From: CAJBLF01 sp041679065
GTDB taxonomy: Bacteria > Patescibacteriota > Gracilibacteria > Absconditabacterales > Absconditicoccaceae
Direction: 5' to 3'
Assembly (NCBI GenBank): GCA_041679065.1
Contig: JBBABI010000021.1
Location: forward strand, 1 to 17,439
DNA: 17,439 bases
The position numbers and the translations under genes are program-made. Below are positions 1-7,682 of this stretch, piece after piece; position 1 is the first letter of the stretch, and every line of letters begins with the position of its first letter. The notes beneath the pieces are model-generated. The model did no database searches. It was not told the origin of the DNA and was given only the letters and a program-made list of their open reading frames with translations.

Positions 1-203
1 GGAGAGAAAAATATTACGAAAGTGCCGTAGGCATTTTCCTGATAATTCCATATTGCAGGATATTGGATGCTGAATGCAGGATTGTCATAGGTTTGGAATT
101 GAGCAGGAGCATTAGGGATGACGACAGCAGGAGTGGTTGTATTTCCACAACCGGCAAGAAAAATAAGTGCACATGCTCACAGGAGTAAAGAAATTTTTTT
201 CAT
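1..203 (-). CDS. Lipoprotein, 3'-truncated by window edge
   Basis: The first 67 residues of an exported lipoprotein are visible. It starts MKK, has a hydrophobic stretch at residues 4-17 and a lipobox LAGC with the lipidated Cys at residue 19, followed by a Thr/Pro/Ala-rich linker. Codon 9 is UGA, read as Gly inside the signal peptide. After the linker the text 'NPAFSIQYPAIWNYQ' resembles the start of a PsbP-like/DUF1795-type domain, which is common in bacterial lipoproteins; that is a weak inference. The next gene upstream on the same strand is the methyltransferase, 23 bases away, so the two may be co-transcribed. The C-terminus lies outside the window. Confidence 0.75.
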
Positions 204-226
204 GGGATTTTTTTTATAAGATAAAA

Positions 227-1000
227 TTATTTCTGATCTGTAAAAACGTTTTTTTTTGCTATCAAAAGAGTGTTTTTCGCATTTTTCCGGCTTGCTGTAG
301 GCTCCCCCTTTTCATCTAAATATTGCAATGAAGAAATCTGAAACCCGCTCAATGTAGCCAATGAGTTCAATTCTTTGGGTGTAAATATATGATAAAATCT
401 ATGAAAAATATGTCCTTGTGCTTTCCGTGGCAGGATAAGATCTTTCCAATCCTTTTTGCCTCGGCTGAGAAGAAATTTTCGTCCGGCTTTGATTATTTCA
501 TGCTGATATTTTCTGAGAAATCGGCGGGAAAACGACCAATTCGTCATCATAAGCTTACCTCCGTAATGAAGCAATCTGTAGAAGCTTTTGGTCAGGTAAA
601 ATCTTTCTTTGTTAGTCGGGATATGCTGGAAACTTGCTACGCCGATGATATAATCAAATGATTCCTGTCTGTATTTTTTGATATGCTTGGAAATATCTTC
701 GCAGATAAATGTACAATTTAAATATTTGTGGGATTCTTTTACCTGTTTTCTTGCAATACTCAAAAGCTTGGGAGAGAGATCCACTCCGATATACGTTATT
801 TTTTTACCTTTTATCTCTGTTAATTGCTTCAAAAGCCTTCCGCTTCAGCAACCAAAGTCGAGAATGCGGAGCGATTTCTTGGAGTTGGTATGTATCTCAT
901 CCAGAAAAACTTTTGCCTCAGACCGATGTTTTTCTCTGGTCTGCGCATATTTCATCGCTTCAGCATCATAGAACTTTCTGAGTTCGTCTTGGATAGTCAT
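227..1000 (-). CDS. SAM-dependent class I methyltransferase
   Basis: A 257-residue protein with a Rossmann-type methyltransferase core. Motif I, LDFGCGSGRL, lies at residues 47-56, and its middle glycine (52) is encoded by UGA; with a standard code this motif would be destroyed. The acidic residue ending the second strand is Asp74 in 'IGVDLS', followed by 'CEDIS' and a motif IV-like 'FDYIIGVASFQHI'. These features fit the broad Methyltransf_11/25 group acting on a small molecule or unknown substrate; the C-terminal third (basic, 'FHRFYHIFTPKEL') is typical of class I enzymes and does not reveal the substrate. The ATG at 998-1000 is chosen because the reading downstream of it includes motif I with normal spacing. 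TAA stop. Confidence 0.85.
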
Positions 1001-1040
1001 ATAGCAGTGAATGATTTAAAGTGGTTCGTTGATATCGTCA

Positions 1041-1170
1041 TTCCCGGCGCGTCAGTCCAGCACAGCTGGGTTACGGTTTGCAGCTTGCCTACCGGCAGGC
1101 AGGCCGGGATCCACATTTTTTTTCATATAGGTTCCGGTTGCACCCGCCGCGGCGGGAATAACACCGGAAC
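1041..1170. repeat. GC-rich palindromic repeats between genes
   Basis: A GC-rich block stands out from the AT-rich surroundings. At 1084-1103 lies a palindrome built on GCCTACCGGCAGGC; 19 bases of it (1084-1102) recur exactly at 13169-13187. At 1132-1169 TTCCGGT pairs with ACCGGAA around an inner perfect palindrome CCCGCCGCGGCGGG (1143-1156). The outer edges, TTCCCGG at 1041 and CCGGGAT at 1104, are also complementary. This looks like a composite of REP-like elements between two minus-strand genes. It could act as a terminator or mRNA stabiliser, but no T-run follows, so I infer only a repeat. Confidence 0.7.
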
Positions 1171-1181
1171 GACAAATTTAT

Positions 1182-2183
1182 TTATTCAAACATATTCTGC
1201 TCAGTCCTCATATTCGGATTTTCTTTGATCTCACGATTTGCTTTGTCTATGATTTCTTCCAGAGAGAAAACGATTTCCTCTCCTTCAATGAAAACCTTTT
1301 TGTAATGCAGGAGATATAAGAGGACAAGAGCAGTCATTCTGACATCATTTTTACAATATTGTTTCAATGTCTCCAATGCTTCTTCATCGTCATCATCGAT
1401 ATATTTCTGAAAAAGTTTTTCTGCTTCTACGCCTGATTCCAATGTCTTGCTGATGCCAACCAATGCTTCAGAAACCTTGTTCAATCACATCCTTTTACCA
1501 GTCAATGCATGGATCAGGACATACAGGTCGATACTTTTTTCATTCAGTTTCTGTAAGTCTTCAGCAGACATTCATGTGTTATAGATACAGACAGGGTTAT
1601 CAAACCGGATATTGTTGAATCCTACGATATAGCCATCCCGTTCAAGCATCTTCTGGACAAATTCCTTGAGCGTATCTGCATCGATATATTCATACGTCAT
1701 CTTATTCTGATTATTCGGATACATGGCGTACGCGAGCAGAAATTTTGTTTCCTTGAGATTCTCTATGTTTGAGGTGGTCTCGATATCATAGACAAGATAT
1801 TTTTTTCACAGGATGTCAGTGTATTCTCCTGCATGAAATGCATCCAATAAAATCTGTTCTATGGATTTCTGTCCTCTTAATTTCTCTTTCTTGATGAGGT
1901 AGTTTTTGATGACATTTTGGAAGTCCCTCTTCCCTTGTTCGTCTAATATAACTTGCACTTTTTCTCTTTCATCCATGAGAATGAGATCTTCATTCGGTTG
2001 CTTGCTACACCTAAAGAGCGCTTCTCATCTATTGAAATAATATACATCATCGCCTTCCCTGAAAATCTTTTTGAAAAAATCATTCGTCATCATGCAATGT
2101 TCTTTCCTGACGATACTGTAAAAATTGCTGATGAAATTATTTTGCACGGTTTTCAATTCTTCTAAAGTGAATCTTTTGTACAT
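1182..2183 (-). CDS. DEDD-superfamily 3'-5' exonuclease (RNase H-like fold)
   Basis: A 333-residue protein. The three DEDD exonuclease motifs are complete: Exo I 'VYDIETT' with Asp133 and Glu135, Exo II 'GFNNIRFDNP' with Asp195, and Exo III 'YCKNDV' with Tyr276 and Asp280, the metal-binding acidic residues of the family. Residues 1-125 form a separate N-terminal region without a motif I recognise. It resembles the predicted PolB-like/YprB-like exonucleases, and could act on DNA or RNA. UGA codes Gly at residues 53, 126, 204 and 233. The ATG at 2181-2183 is preferred over the internal ATG at 1974-1976 because the intervening 69 codons read smoothly as protein. An octamer array lies directly upstream. 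Confidence 0.85.
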
Positions 2184-2185
2184 AG

Positions 2186-2210
2186 AATGATAAAATGATA
2201 AATGATAAAT
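2186..2210. repeat. Short AATGATAA-type octamer array
   Basis: Two perfect tandem copies of AATGATAA (2186-2193 and 2194-2201) are followed by a shorter ATGATAA copy. The array sits just upstream of the exonuclease start. The same octamer recurs at 5124-5155. Confidence 0.6.
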
Positions 2211-2218
2211 TGTTTAAT

Positions 2219-2328
2219 GTGTCTTTGCGAGCCGATCCGCCTAGGAGGAGAGGTGTGGCAATCTAAGTGTTTAAATAATCTAGATTGCTTTCCCGGTGGT
2301 CCGGGACAGGCTGTTCCTCGCAATGACA
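2219..2328. repeat. Dispersed REP-like repeat, copy 1 (TTTGCGAG...CTCGCAATGAC)
   Basis: The element starts with TCTTTGCGAG and GTGGCAATCTA, and ends with TAGATTGC and CCTCGCAATGAC, so it folds as a long imperfect hairpin. A second copy with the same ends and a different centre lies at 11451-11530. Similar short elements are known from many bacteria. It is non-coding, 110 bases, between two minus-strand genes. A GC-rich inner hairpin CCCGGTGGTCCGGG lies at 2292-2305. Confidence 0.65.
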
Positions 2329-2332
2329 ATTT

Positions 2333-4501
2333 TTATTTATTTTGCGAGACATAATTTCTCCATGCCATCATATCTACGTTCTTGATATATCAGATAGGAT
2401 CATTGATGAAGAGCGTGATATCATCTTGATGATCATCATCCAGGACGAGCTTTAGATTTTTTATAATGAGCGGCTTTTCATATCCGATGATATTCTTGAA
2501 ATATCGAGGCGCTAAGACATGATTGGTGACATCATATCCTGCAATGAAATTGACATTTTTCAGTGTGAAATCCAGCAATAGTTTTCCGCTTTTTTCTGCG
2601 ATATCATTGGGGGCATTGTTAAGATATTTTTGAAAGTCTTGGAGGACGATAATGGTGTTTATTGTCCCTTCATGCGCTATATCCAATGCATTAGGAGTGG
2701 CATTGATGATCGTCTTGATGGCATCGATAACGGTAAGATTGGTGTATTGATGTTGTTGGAAAAAATTTTGGATATATGTTTGGACGGCAGCATCAGAGAT
2801 GTTGATGCTATCTATGATACTATTTTCCAAAAGAAAATTATAGGTAATGGCTGTAGCATCAAATATTTTTTGTATCGTTATCTGATCGGTTGTACAGGTT
2901 GTCATCTGTATGCCAAGTGAGGTTTGCAGATCTTTCACGCCATCACAGAGTGTTTTGCTGGTTGTTTCAGCGGTTGTATTCACCTCATACAAAGGTAGAT
3001 TTTTGGAAAGCGTAGCAAAGAAATCTCAGATACTCAACGCTTGTTTGGTTAGTAATGCTTGTAACGTATCTCCTAAGCTTGGATAGCTAGGAAGCAAAAT
3101 GCTATGCACGAGGAAAACATCGCTTTGGAAAAATAATGTCAACGTCGTGGGGATCTTTTTTTGATCGATAAGAAAATATCCAGAAAGCAGGATCTGATTG
3201 TCAGTGATAGCAGTATTTGAGATTTCCATATAGGAAAGCCCTTTGAGTTTCTGCATAATGGTTTCTTCTAGTGATACTCCAGATCATTCTTGGAGAGGAG
3301 TGAGGTTTGCGAGGAGAGCGCGATTGATAAGGCGGTCATGCAATCAGGTAAATCCAAATGCGACATCTCCGAAATTCAGGGTATCAATATTTTTGACGAC
3401 CAGGTTGATCTTATTTTCTTTGTCGCCGCCCATCATTATGGTAGAGCGGATGGCTTGCAAAGTAGGCTTGAGATAATAGGTATCGAACCGATAGATCTCA
3501 TCAAGATAAAATCCGGAAAGCAGATTTTTCTGCAAAAGTTCTTTGACGAAATCCAAATACAAGGTATATTGGTTGATGGACATTCTTTGTTCTAAGATGT
3601 CATTGTAGATCATCTGCTGGACAGAAAAGAGTTTGTAGGTATTGAGCGTGGAATCCGAATACGTGTCCGAATTGATGAGTTTATCATCCAGTTGCTTCTG
3701 GATGTCGATGAAAAGTTCCATCCTCTTGAAAAATGTCTTGGATGCTTCGCCACATTGCTCAAAGATCGGTTTAAGAAGTCTGTTTTGATCATTGGAATAG
3801 AGGACGTACTTTTCTATATTTTGACAAGCTAGGTCGCGATATTTCTGTTTATTCTGTAGCTGGGTGAAGATCTCCAGCAATCAAGTATAATCAGTGCTCA
3901 GTCTATAGACAAAAAATGATGATAAGAAATTTTTGATATAATATGCACAGGTGTCTGGATAGATCTGCCTTTGCGAAAGACATTTGAGATTAAACGTAGT
4001 GGTGAGCGTATCCTGTAGAGGAAGCTGGATATTTTTATTAGGTTGTGTCGTTATGAATTTTCTGGTAAGAATGATGTTGTTGATAAACAATGCCAATTCA
4101 CCTGTATCATAGGTATTGTTGTCAAAATATGTTATAGGTTTGATAGGTAGCGTAGTAGCGATAGAAAAATATTTTGGGACGATGAATCCTTTGTACTGTA
4201 TCAGATTGTCTTGAGAAAGGATGAAATTATCTGCTGTAGTCAGAGGTCACTGCATGATAATGATGCGCATATCGGTGTCTTGGATAGCCTGTTGGAGAAA
4301 GTGCTCAAAATTTCAGATGAGTTTATTCTTTTGGAGAAAAAAAGGATCAGTATGCTCCCATTGATAGGTAGGATTGAGGAAATATCTCTGGAAAAATACC
4401 CAAGCTACGCCCAATGCCACCAGAAGAATGAAATAGCTGAATACAAAAACGAAAAATCTGCGGTAGTTTCTAATGATTCAGCCATATTTTTTTTCGTCCA
4501 T
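2333..4501 (-). CDS. Large membrane-anchored protein of unknown function (722 aa)
   Basis: In code 25 this is one continuous 722-residue protein; in the standard code it appears as several fragments. The N-terminus is basic (MDEKKYGGIIRNYRR), followed by a single strongly hydrophobic segment at about residues 16-37, then some 680 residues without a further clear membrane span, probably outside the membrane. The large domain is rich in Asn, Gln, Thr and Tyr, with long stretches that look helical ('MLEIFTQLQNKQKYRDL' region) and alternating beta-like segments toward the C-terminus. There is no lipobox. At least six UGA codons are in frame. I recognise no family. The topology (short inside tail, one TM, big outer part) is like surface or pilus-accessory proteins, but this is only inference. 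The ATG at 4499-4501 precedes the basic tail; TAA stop. Confidence 0.85.
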
Positions 4502-4840
4502 ACAAAGACAACTAACAACTAAAAACTAACCCCGGCCGGCCGAGGGCAGGCAACTAACAGTGTTGGAGTTTTTTTTGATTTTTAATAAAAAAAACACTTT
4601 CATTATAAATTCCGCATTCTAAACCATCTAAAGTCAAAGGTCCAAGTTCTAGGCGCTATATTCCGTAATCAAAAAAAATTGTATTGGAATTATATGATTT
4701 TAGATACTGTTGTCAAAGAAATCTTCCATTTTTGTACCAAAACCATTTTAGAAAAATGTATAATAAAAGACTTGAAATCAAGTAAAATTTACTTATAGGT
4801 CTAAATACACGTATTTTTTATATAGTTAAATAGCATTGTA
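4502..4840. other. Intergenic region between divergent genes: arrays, palindrome, promoter
   Basis: About 340 bases without a gene. It holds a heptamer array AACTAAC/AACTAAA/AACTAAC (4510-4530), then a GC-rich palindromic stretch CCCGGCCGGCCGAGGGCAGG (4531-4550), then one more AACTAAC (4552-4558), so the palindrome appears inserted in the array. A looser heptamer run AAAGTCA/AAGGTCC/AAGTTCT follows at 4630-4650. The rest is AT-rich and should contain the start signals of both flanking genes. Confidence 0.6.
4759..4764 (+). promoter_or_regulatory. Candidate -10 box for the small lipoprotein
   Basis: A perfect TATAAT lies 77 bases upstream of the lipoprotein ATG. No good -35 is seen at 16-18 bases; TTGTAC at 4732-4737 is 21 bases away. 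A second possibility is TTGAAA (4772-4777) with TATAGG (4794-4799) at 16 bases. Either is plausible; neither is proven. Confidence 0.3.
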
Positions 4841-5047
4841 ATGAAAAAAAATCTATTAGCTTTGGCTGCTTTGGGAGCAAGTGTTGCTCTATTGGCAGGT
4901 TGTGGTGCTACTACTCCAGAAGTCCCAGAAGAAACTGGTACTGTAGTAGAAGAAACAATTCCAACTCCAGAAGTAGCTCCTACAACAGACACTGGTGTTA
5001 TTACAGACACAACTACAGAAACACCAGCACCAACACCAGCACAATAA
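4841..5047 (+). CDS. Very small T/P-rich lipoprotein (68 aa)
   Basis: A complete lipoprotein of only 68 residues. The signal peptide is MKK plus an Ala/Leu-rich core (residues 5-17) and lipobox LAGC with Cys21. The mature part is about 48 residues, almost only Thr, Pro, Val, Glu and Ala ('ETGTVVEETIPTPEVAPTT' and similar), with no residues suggesting a folded domain. It probably acts as a flexible acidic surface or periplasmic filler, comparable to entericidin-size lipoproteins, but no function can be assigned. Unlike most other genes here it has no UGA codon, ends in TAA, and is followed 40 bases later by a strong hairpin terminator, so it is a single-gene transcript. The codon choice is uniform, with A- and T-ending codons, consistent with high expression. 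Confidence 0.85.
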   Translation: MKKNLLALAALGASVALLAGCGATTPEVPEETGTVVEETIPTPEVAPTTDTGVITDTTTETPAPTPAQ

Positions 5048-5087
5048 TTCCCTATATACATAGGTTGAAAGTTGCTGTTAAAAAGTT

Positions 5088-5117
5088 AAAAGAAGAATCA
5101 TTGTATTCTTCTTTTTT
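5088..5117 (+). terminator. Rho-independent terminator of the small lipoprotein
   Basis: An 11-bp perfect stem (AAAAGAAGAAT at 5088-5098 with ATTCTTCTTTT at 5105-5115), a 6-base loop, and a continuing T-run to 5117. It lies 40 bases past the TAA. Confidence 0.8.
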
Positions 5118-5123
5118 CTTATG

Positions 5124-5218
5124 AATGATAAAATGATAAAGTGATAAAATGTTAATCTTTCCATGTTTCCCCTTACAGGACTTCCTTCGGTCGCATCTTT
5201 CAACCTTTCAATGTTTTC
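5124..5218. repeat. Octamer arrays upstream of the pseudouridine synthase gene
   Basis: Four tandem octamers AATGATAA/AATGATAA/AGTGATAA/AATGTTAA at 5124-5155 run straight into ATCTTTCC/ATGTTTCC (5155-5170). After a gap come ATCTTTCA/ACCTTTCA/ATGTTTTC at 5195-5218. The period is 8 throughout although the unit changes. This fills most of the gap before the ATG at 5222. Confidence 0.6.
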
Positions 5219-5221
5219 CAA

Positions 5222-5926
5222 ATGCGTCTCTTAACTTATCTCCAACAAACTCATGGTGTCTCTAGAAGAAAGCTTGTTCAGCTTATTGATCAGGGCAAAA
5301 TTTTTGTCAATGAGCAGAAAGTAGAGTCCTATACCCTGGAAATCCAGGAAGGCGATAAGATCAGAGTTTTGGGGAAAAACGATGAAGCTAAACCATCTGA
5401 GATCAAAAGTTCAGCATCCTTACTCTTATTCAATAAACCCAAAGGTTATGTCGTAGCCAAATCCGATCCTCACGAGCAGACGATCTACAAAATTCTCCCG
5501 TATGAATATCAGAAATGGTATTATATCGGGAGGCTGGATAAGGAATCTCACGGGTTGCTCTTGATGACCGACGATCCGAAGTTGGTCCACGAATACGAAC
5601 ACCCGAGTCACGGCATCCAGAAAGAATATGTGGTAGAATTAGACAAACAACTTGGTCCAAAAGCCAAAAACGAATGTCTCATCGGAGTCAAGGAGGAAGG
5701 AGAAATCCTGAAAGCAATCAAGGTCCTTATGAATAGGAACAGAAGAGGAAAATGATTTTTTTACACTATCATTTTGCAGGAAGGTAAAAAAAGACATATC
5801 AGAAGAATGTTCAAAAAATTAGGATATACTGTCATGGATCTTCAGAGAGTCCGCGAAGGGAAATATATTCTTGGTGATCTGAAAAAAGGTCATTGGAAAC
5901 TGGTGAAAATACAGGAATGAAGATAG
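5222..5926 (+). CDS. rRNA pseudouridine synthase, RsuA/RluB/RluE/RluF family
   Basis: A 234-residue protein. Residues 2-48 are an S4 RNA-binding domain ('GVSRRKLVQLIDQGKIFVN'). The catalytic domain starts with 'NKPKGYVV' (71-78) and has the family signature 'GRLDKESHGLLLMTDD' at 103-118, with Asp106 the catalytic aspartate that attacks the target uridine. The C-terminal 'GKKRHIRRMF' matches the family's substrate-binding motif. These enzymes convert one uridine of 16S or 23S rRNA to pseudouridine; the exact site cannot be told. The UGA at 5756-5758 is read as Gly. A second UGA at 5918-5920 adds Gly-Arg before the TAG at 5924-5926; that position is TAA in a duplicate of this 3' end at 6581-6617, which suggests that the original stop was lost. 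Confidence 0.9.
5884..5913 (+). repeat. Direct repeat copy 1, inside the synthase 3' end
   Basis: The 30 bases are identical to 6581-6610; including the following bases, 35 of 37 match. This copy encodes the synthase C-terminus KGHWKLVKIQ. The pair flanks the IS200-like transposase unit. Confidence 0.9.
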
Positions 5927-5940
5927 AACCATCAGACCAT

Positions 5941-5963
5941 AACCTGGTCATTTGTGGTCAGGA
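5941..5963 (+). repeat. Left subterminal hairpin of the transposase unit
   Basis: CCTGGTCA and TGGTCAGG pair through a T-rich loop, with two G-T wobbles. It is nearly identical to the hairpin at 6538-6560. Confidence 0.65.
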
Positions 5964-5982
5964 GAAGGAGAGAGAAAACAAT

Positions 5983-6005
5983 GCCCCGCTCTAAAGGACG
6001 GGGTC
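5983..6005 (+). repeat. GC-rich REP-like hairpin before the transposase gene
   Basis: CCCCG and CGGGG pair around a loop containing CTCTAAAGGA. RAYT-type transposases are known to bind such REP hairpins next to their own gene. It resembles the in-frame palindrome in pheT at 15811-15839. Confidence 0.55.
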
Positions 6006-6053
6006 GCCTGACGGCACGATTAGTATAGTTTTTTTATATGGTGATGTGTCTTT

Positions 6054-6515
6054 ATGACAGAGAAGTGCAAATTTCATCATCTCACTTTTGCAACTAAATA
6101 TTCTCGTTTTCCAAAAGAAGGATTGGCATTGAGGCGATATAATGCCCTTATGGAGATAGGAAATGAACCATTGCTATTGGACTCTGCAGGCGCCGAGTTG
6201 ATCGGAAACGCTATCAATAAGCAAGCACAAAAATTATGAATAAGAGTTGTCGTAGGTAATATTTTACCTGATCATGCACATATCATTATTGAAAATAATG
6301 ATACATCAATACCAGAGATTGCTCAAAGACTCAAAGGGTATAGTTCTTATTTATATAATCGCACATTCCGTCATAGTGGTCCAGTGTGGGTTGTATGATA
6401 TAGTGACACATATTTGGACAATAAAAAACACCTAGAAAATGCTGTGGAATATGTAAAAAATAATCACATAAAGCATAAGGCCAAATCGTACTATCTGTGG
6501 TGAGAATCTCTATAA
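6054..6515 (+). CDS. Y1 HUH transposase, IS200/REP-associated (TnpA-like)
   Basis: A complete 153-residue protein, the usual size for IS200 TnpA. It has the HUH metal-binding motif 'LPDHAHIII' (His74 and His76) and the catalytic tyrosine Tyr133 in 'VEYVKNNHIKH', as in RAYT/Y1 enzymes ('YIxxNPxKH'). 'GYSSYLYN' (95-102) is also typical. The enzyme nicks and joins single-stranded DNA through a 5'-phosphotyrosine link, guided by end hairpins. UGA occurs at residues 62, 115 and 150 and is needed for a full protein, so the gene is adapted to code 25 and not newly arrived from a standard-code host. ATG at 6054, TAA at 6513-6515. All catalytic residues are present, so it could be active. Confidence 0.88.
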
Positions 6516-6537
6516 AGATATGATAGGGCACGTGCCC

Positions 6538-6560
6538 AACCTGGTCCTTTAGGGCCAGGA
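6538..6560 (+). repeat. Right subterminal hairpin of the transposase unit
   Basis: CCTGGTCC pairs with GGGCCAGG around TTTA, with one G-T pair. It lies immediately after the palindrome GGGCACGTGCCC and matches the left hairpin. Confidence 0.65.
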
Positions 6561-6580
6561 AAGATAACCGAAACATTCAC

Positions 6581-6610
6581 AAAAGGTCATTGGAAACTGG
6601 TGAAAATACA
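6581..6610 (+). repeat. Direct repeat copy 2, displaced 3' end of the synthase gene
   Basis: Identical to 5884-5913. The following bases give GAA TAA, i.e. a normal stop for the synthase frame, while copy 1 has GAA TGA. This copy may keep the original gene end. Confidence 0.9.
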
Positions 6611-6615
6611 AGAAT

Positions 6616-6646
6616 AAAAAAAACTGGATAGAAATAATCATCCAGT
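6616..6646 (-). terminator. Rho-independent terminator for the minus-strand gene 6670-7263
   Basis: On the minus strand ACTGGAT (6646-6640) pairs with ATCCAGT (6629-6623), with a 10-base loop, followed by a run of eight T (A-run 6616-6623 on the plus strand). It lies 24 bases past the stop. Confidence 0.75.
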
Positions 6647-6657
6647 CTTAGATTCAG

Positions 6658-6687
6658 TTGTTTACAATGTTAAACAATGTTTTTTTT
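6658..6687 (+). terminator. Possible plus-strand terminator after the transposase unit
   Basis: TTGTTTA (6658-6664) pairs with TAAACAA (6671-6677), followed by TGT and seven T. The stem is AT-only, so strength is doubtful. It overlaps the last codons of the convergent minus-strand gene. Confidence 0.4.
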
Positions 6688-7263
6688 AAAATTTAGGAAT
6701 TGTGGTAGGTCATAAATAGGAACTGCTTTGAGCGACGTAAGTATACCTACTATATGGAGTATCCATTTAGCATGAAACTCTTGCAGAGTTCTTTCCAATT
6801 CTTGCTGAGAAACAGCGCCTATCTTTGTCGGATATTCAAAAAACGTTGTTTGATCGTTCTTTTTAGAGTTTTTGTAAGAAAGACAAACTTGGATAGATAC
6901 ACCTTTCCTTTTTTGTTCTTCCTGTTGTACTCCCTTGGCAGTAAAGATACGTTTTGTTCTGTGTCTTTGGATAAGAATAGCATCTTTCCCTATAGATATC
7001 AATTTCTCCACAGGGAGTCCGTATGTCGGATGATTCCACTCATGGAGCAATAGAACATCTAACTTCTGTTCCTTTATTATTTTTTTGTAAGGTCTTAGAG
7101 TATATGACTCCAACATCTGATGGGGAATATTGTATTGTGAAAGATGTAATCCAGGCTTGTCAGTAATCAGCAATAAATTGTTTTTGCAGTCATTGGCTAT
7201 TGCTTGATCCAAAGCAGACAAAATGCTGCTAGTAAGATTGGAGCTTAATAATACTATTTTCAT
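6670..7263 (-). CDS. Unknown protein with Rossmann-like start, possibly formyltransferase-related
   Basis: A 197-residue protein with no in-frame UGA. It begins MKIVLLSSN and continues with alternating hydrophobic strands ('NNLLLITDKP', 'LDVLLLHEW', 'KDAILIQRH'), a layout that recalls PurN-type formyltransferases ('VVAVISNK', 'PDVVVLAG'). 'RKGVSIQVC' could match the family's 'GTSVHFV' strand. However, the catalytic Asn-His-Asp set is not evident, so if related it is divergent or has another role. Other Rossmann-like proteins would fit as well. The start is the ATG at 7261-7263, 41 bases downstream of the MazG-like gene's stop on the same strand; a strong terminator follows. Function not assigned. 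Confidence 0.7.
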   Translation of the reverse strand: MKIVLLSSNLTSSILSALDQAIANDCKNNLLLITDKPGLHLSQYNIPHQMLESYTLRPYKKIIKEQKLDVLLLHEWNHPTYGLPVEKLISIGKDAILIQRHRTKRIFTAKGVQQEEQKRKGVSIQVCLSYKNSKKNDQTTFFEYPTKIGAVSQQELERTLQEFHAKWILHIVGILTSLKAVPIYDLPQFLNFKKNIV

Positions 7264-7304
7264 AATTTTTTTGTTTTGAGGTTTGACAATATGTGAGATT
7301 TTTA

Positions 7305-7619
7305 TTATTCTTCTTTTTCATAATTATTTTTCGCCCTTTTTTGATTTTTCTTAATCATCAGATCAAAACATTCTTCTAGAGAGAAGTGTAACTTGTTAGC
7401 CAAACAGATAATAGCAAAAAGCTCATCTCCGAATTCTGTTTGGAGTGCTTTCAGATTCTCTTCGCTAGGATTTTCATGATAAAGAGATAATGCTTCCTGC
7501 ATCTCTTTTTTTTCTTCTTCCAGTTTATCAAAACATTCCTCATCAGAAAAATATCCATCAGGATGTTGCTTTACCCGATCATCTACCTGCTGTTGTGCAC
7601 AGTTGAACGTAAGGTTCAT
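7305..7619 (-). CDS. MazG-like NTP pyrophosphohydrolase
   Basis: A 104-residue all-helical protein with the MazG-type metal-binding pattern: a cluster of glutamates 'LEEEKKEMQEAL' (about residues 33-44) and, on the next helix, 'EFGDELFAI' (62-70), with Glu62 and Asp65 in the positions that bind Mg2+, then 'LANKLHFSLEECF'. The family hydrolyses nucleoside triphosphates to monophosphates plus pyrophosphate, cleaning the nucleotide pool or damping stress signals. The length fits a single-domain MazG. I use the ATG at 7617-7619; a TTG two codons earlier is possible. A heptamer AT array lies directly upstream (7624-7644). Confidence 0.85.
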   Translation of the reverse strand: MNLTFNCAQQQVDDRVKQHPDGYFSDEECFDKLEEEKKEMQEALSLYHENPSEENLKALQTEFGDELFAIICLANKLHFSLEECFDLMIKKNQKRAKNNYEKEE

Positions 7620-7623
7620 AAAC

Positions 7624-7644
7624 AATAATTAAAAATTAAAAATT
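7624..7644. repeat. AT-rich heptamer array
   Basis: Three heptamers AATAATT/AAAAATT/AAAAATT in tandem between the MazG-like gene and its neighbour. Confidence 0.45.
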
Positions 7645-7682
7645 ATTTATACGTAGTATTTTTTTCTTGGATGAGATACTTA

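Larger units (their letters stand above)
5914..6580 (+). mobile_element. IS200-like / REP-associated Y1 transposase unit
   Basis: The unit holds one Y1 transposase gene with a hairpin near each end. The left hairpin (5941-5963) and right hairpin (6538-6560) are the same 23-base sequence with about five differences, both starting AACCTGGTC and ending CAGGA, in direct orientation. This is the layout of subterminal hairpins recognised by Y1 transposases of the IS200/IS605 and RAYT groups. Additional hairpins are GCCCCGCTCTAAAGGACGGG at 5983-6002 and GGGCACGTGCCC at 6526-6537. No second gene (tnpB) is present. The exact boundaries are uncertain; I set them by the flanking 30-base direct repeat. 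Confidence 0.7.

Noticed and set aside
389..981. Plus-strand ORFs opposite the methyltransferase
   Set aside because: The minus-strand reading holds a full SAM motif; the plus frames show no family features.
5222..5926. Apparent truncation of the pseudouridine synthase at TGA 5756
   Set aside because: Reading TGA as Gly restores the conserved C-terminal 'GKKRHIRRMF' motif in the same frame, so the gene is intact.
6516..6617. Transposase fused to the synthase C-terminus through the 3' direct repeat
   Set aside because: The duplicate happens to be open in one frame, but the transposase ends at TAA 6513-6515, before it.
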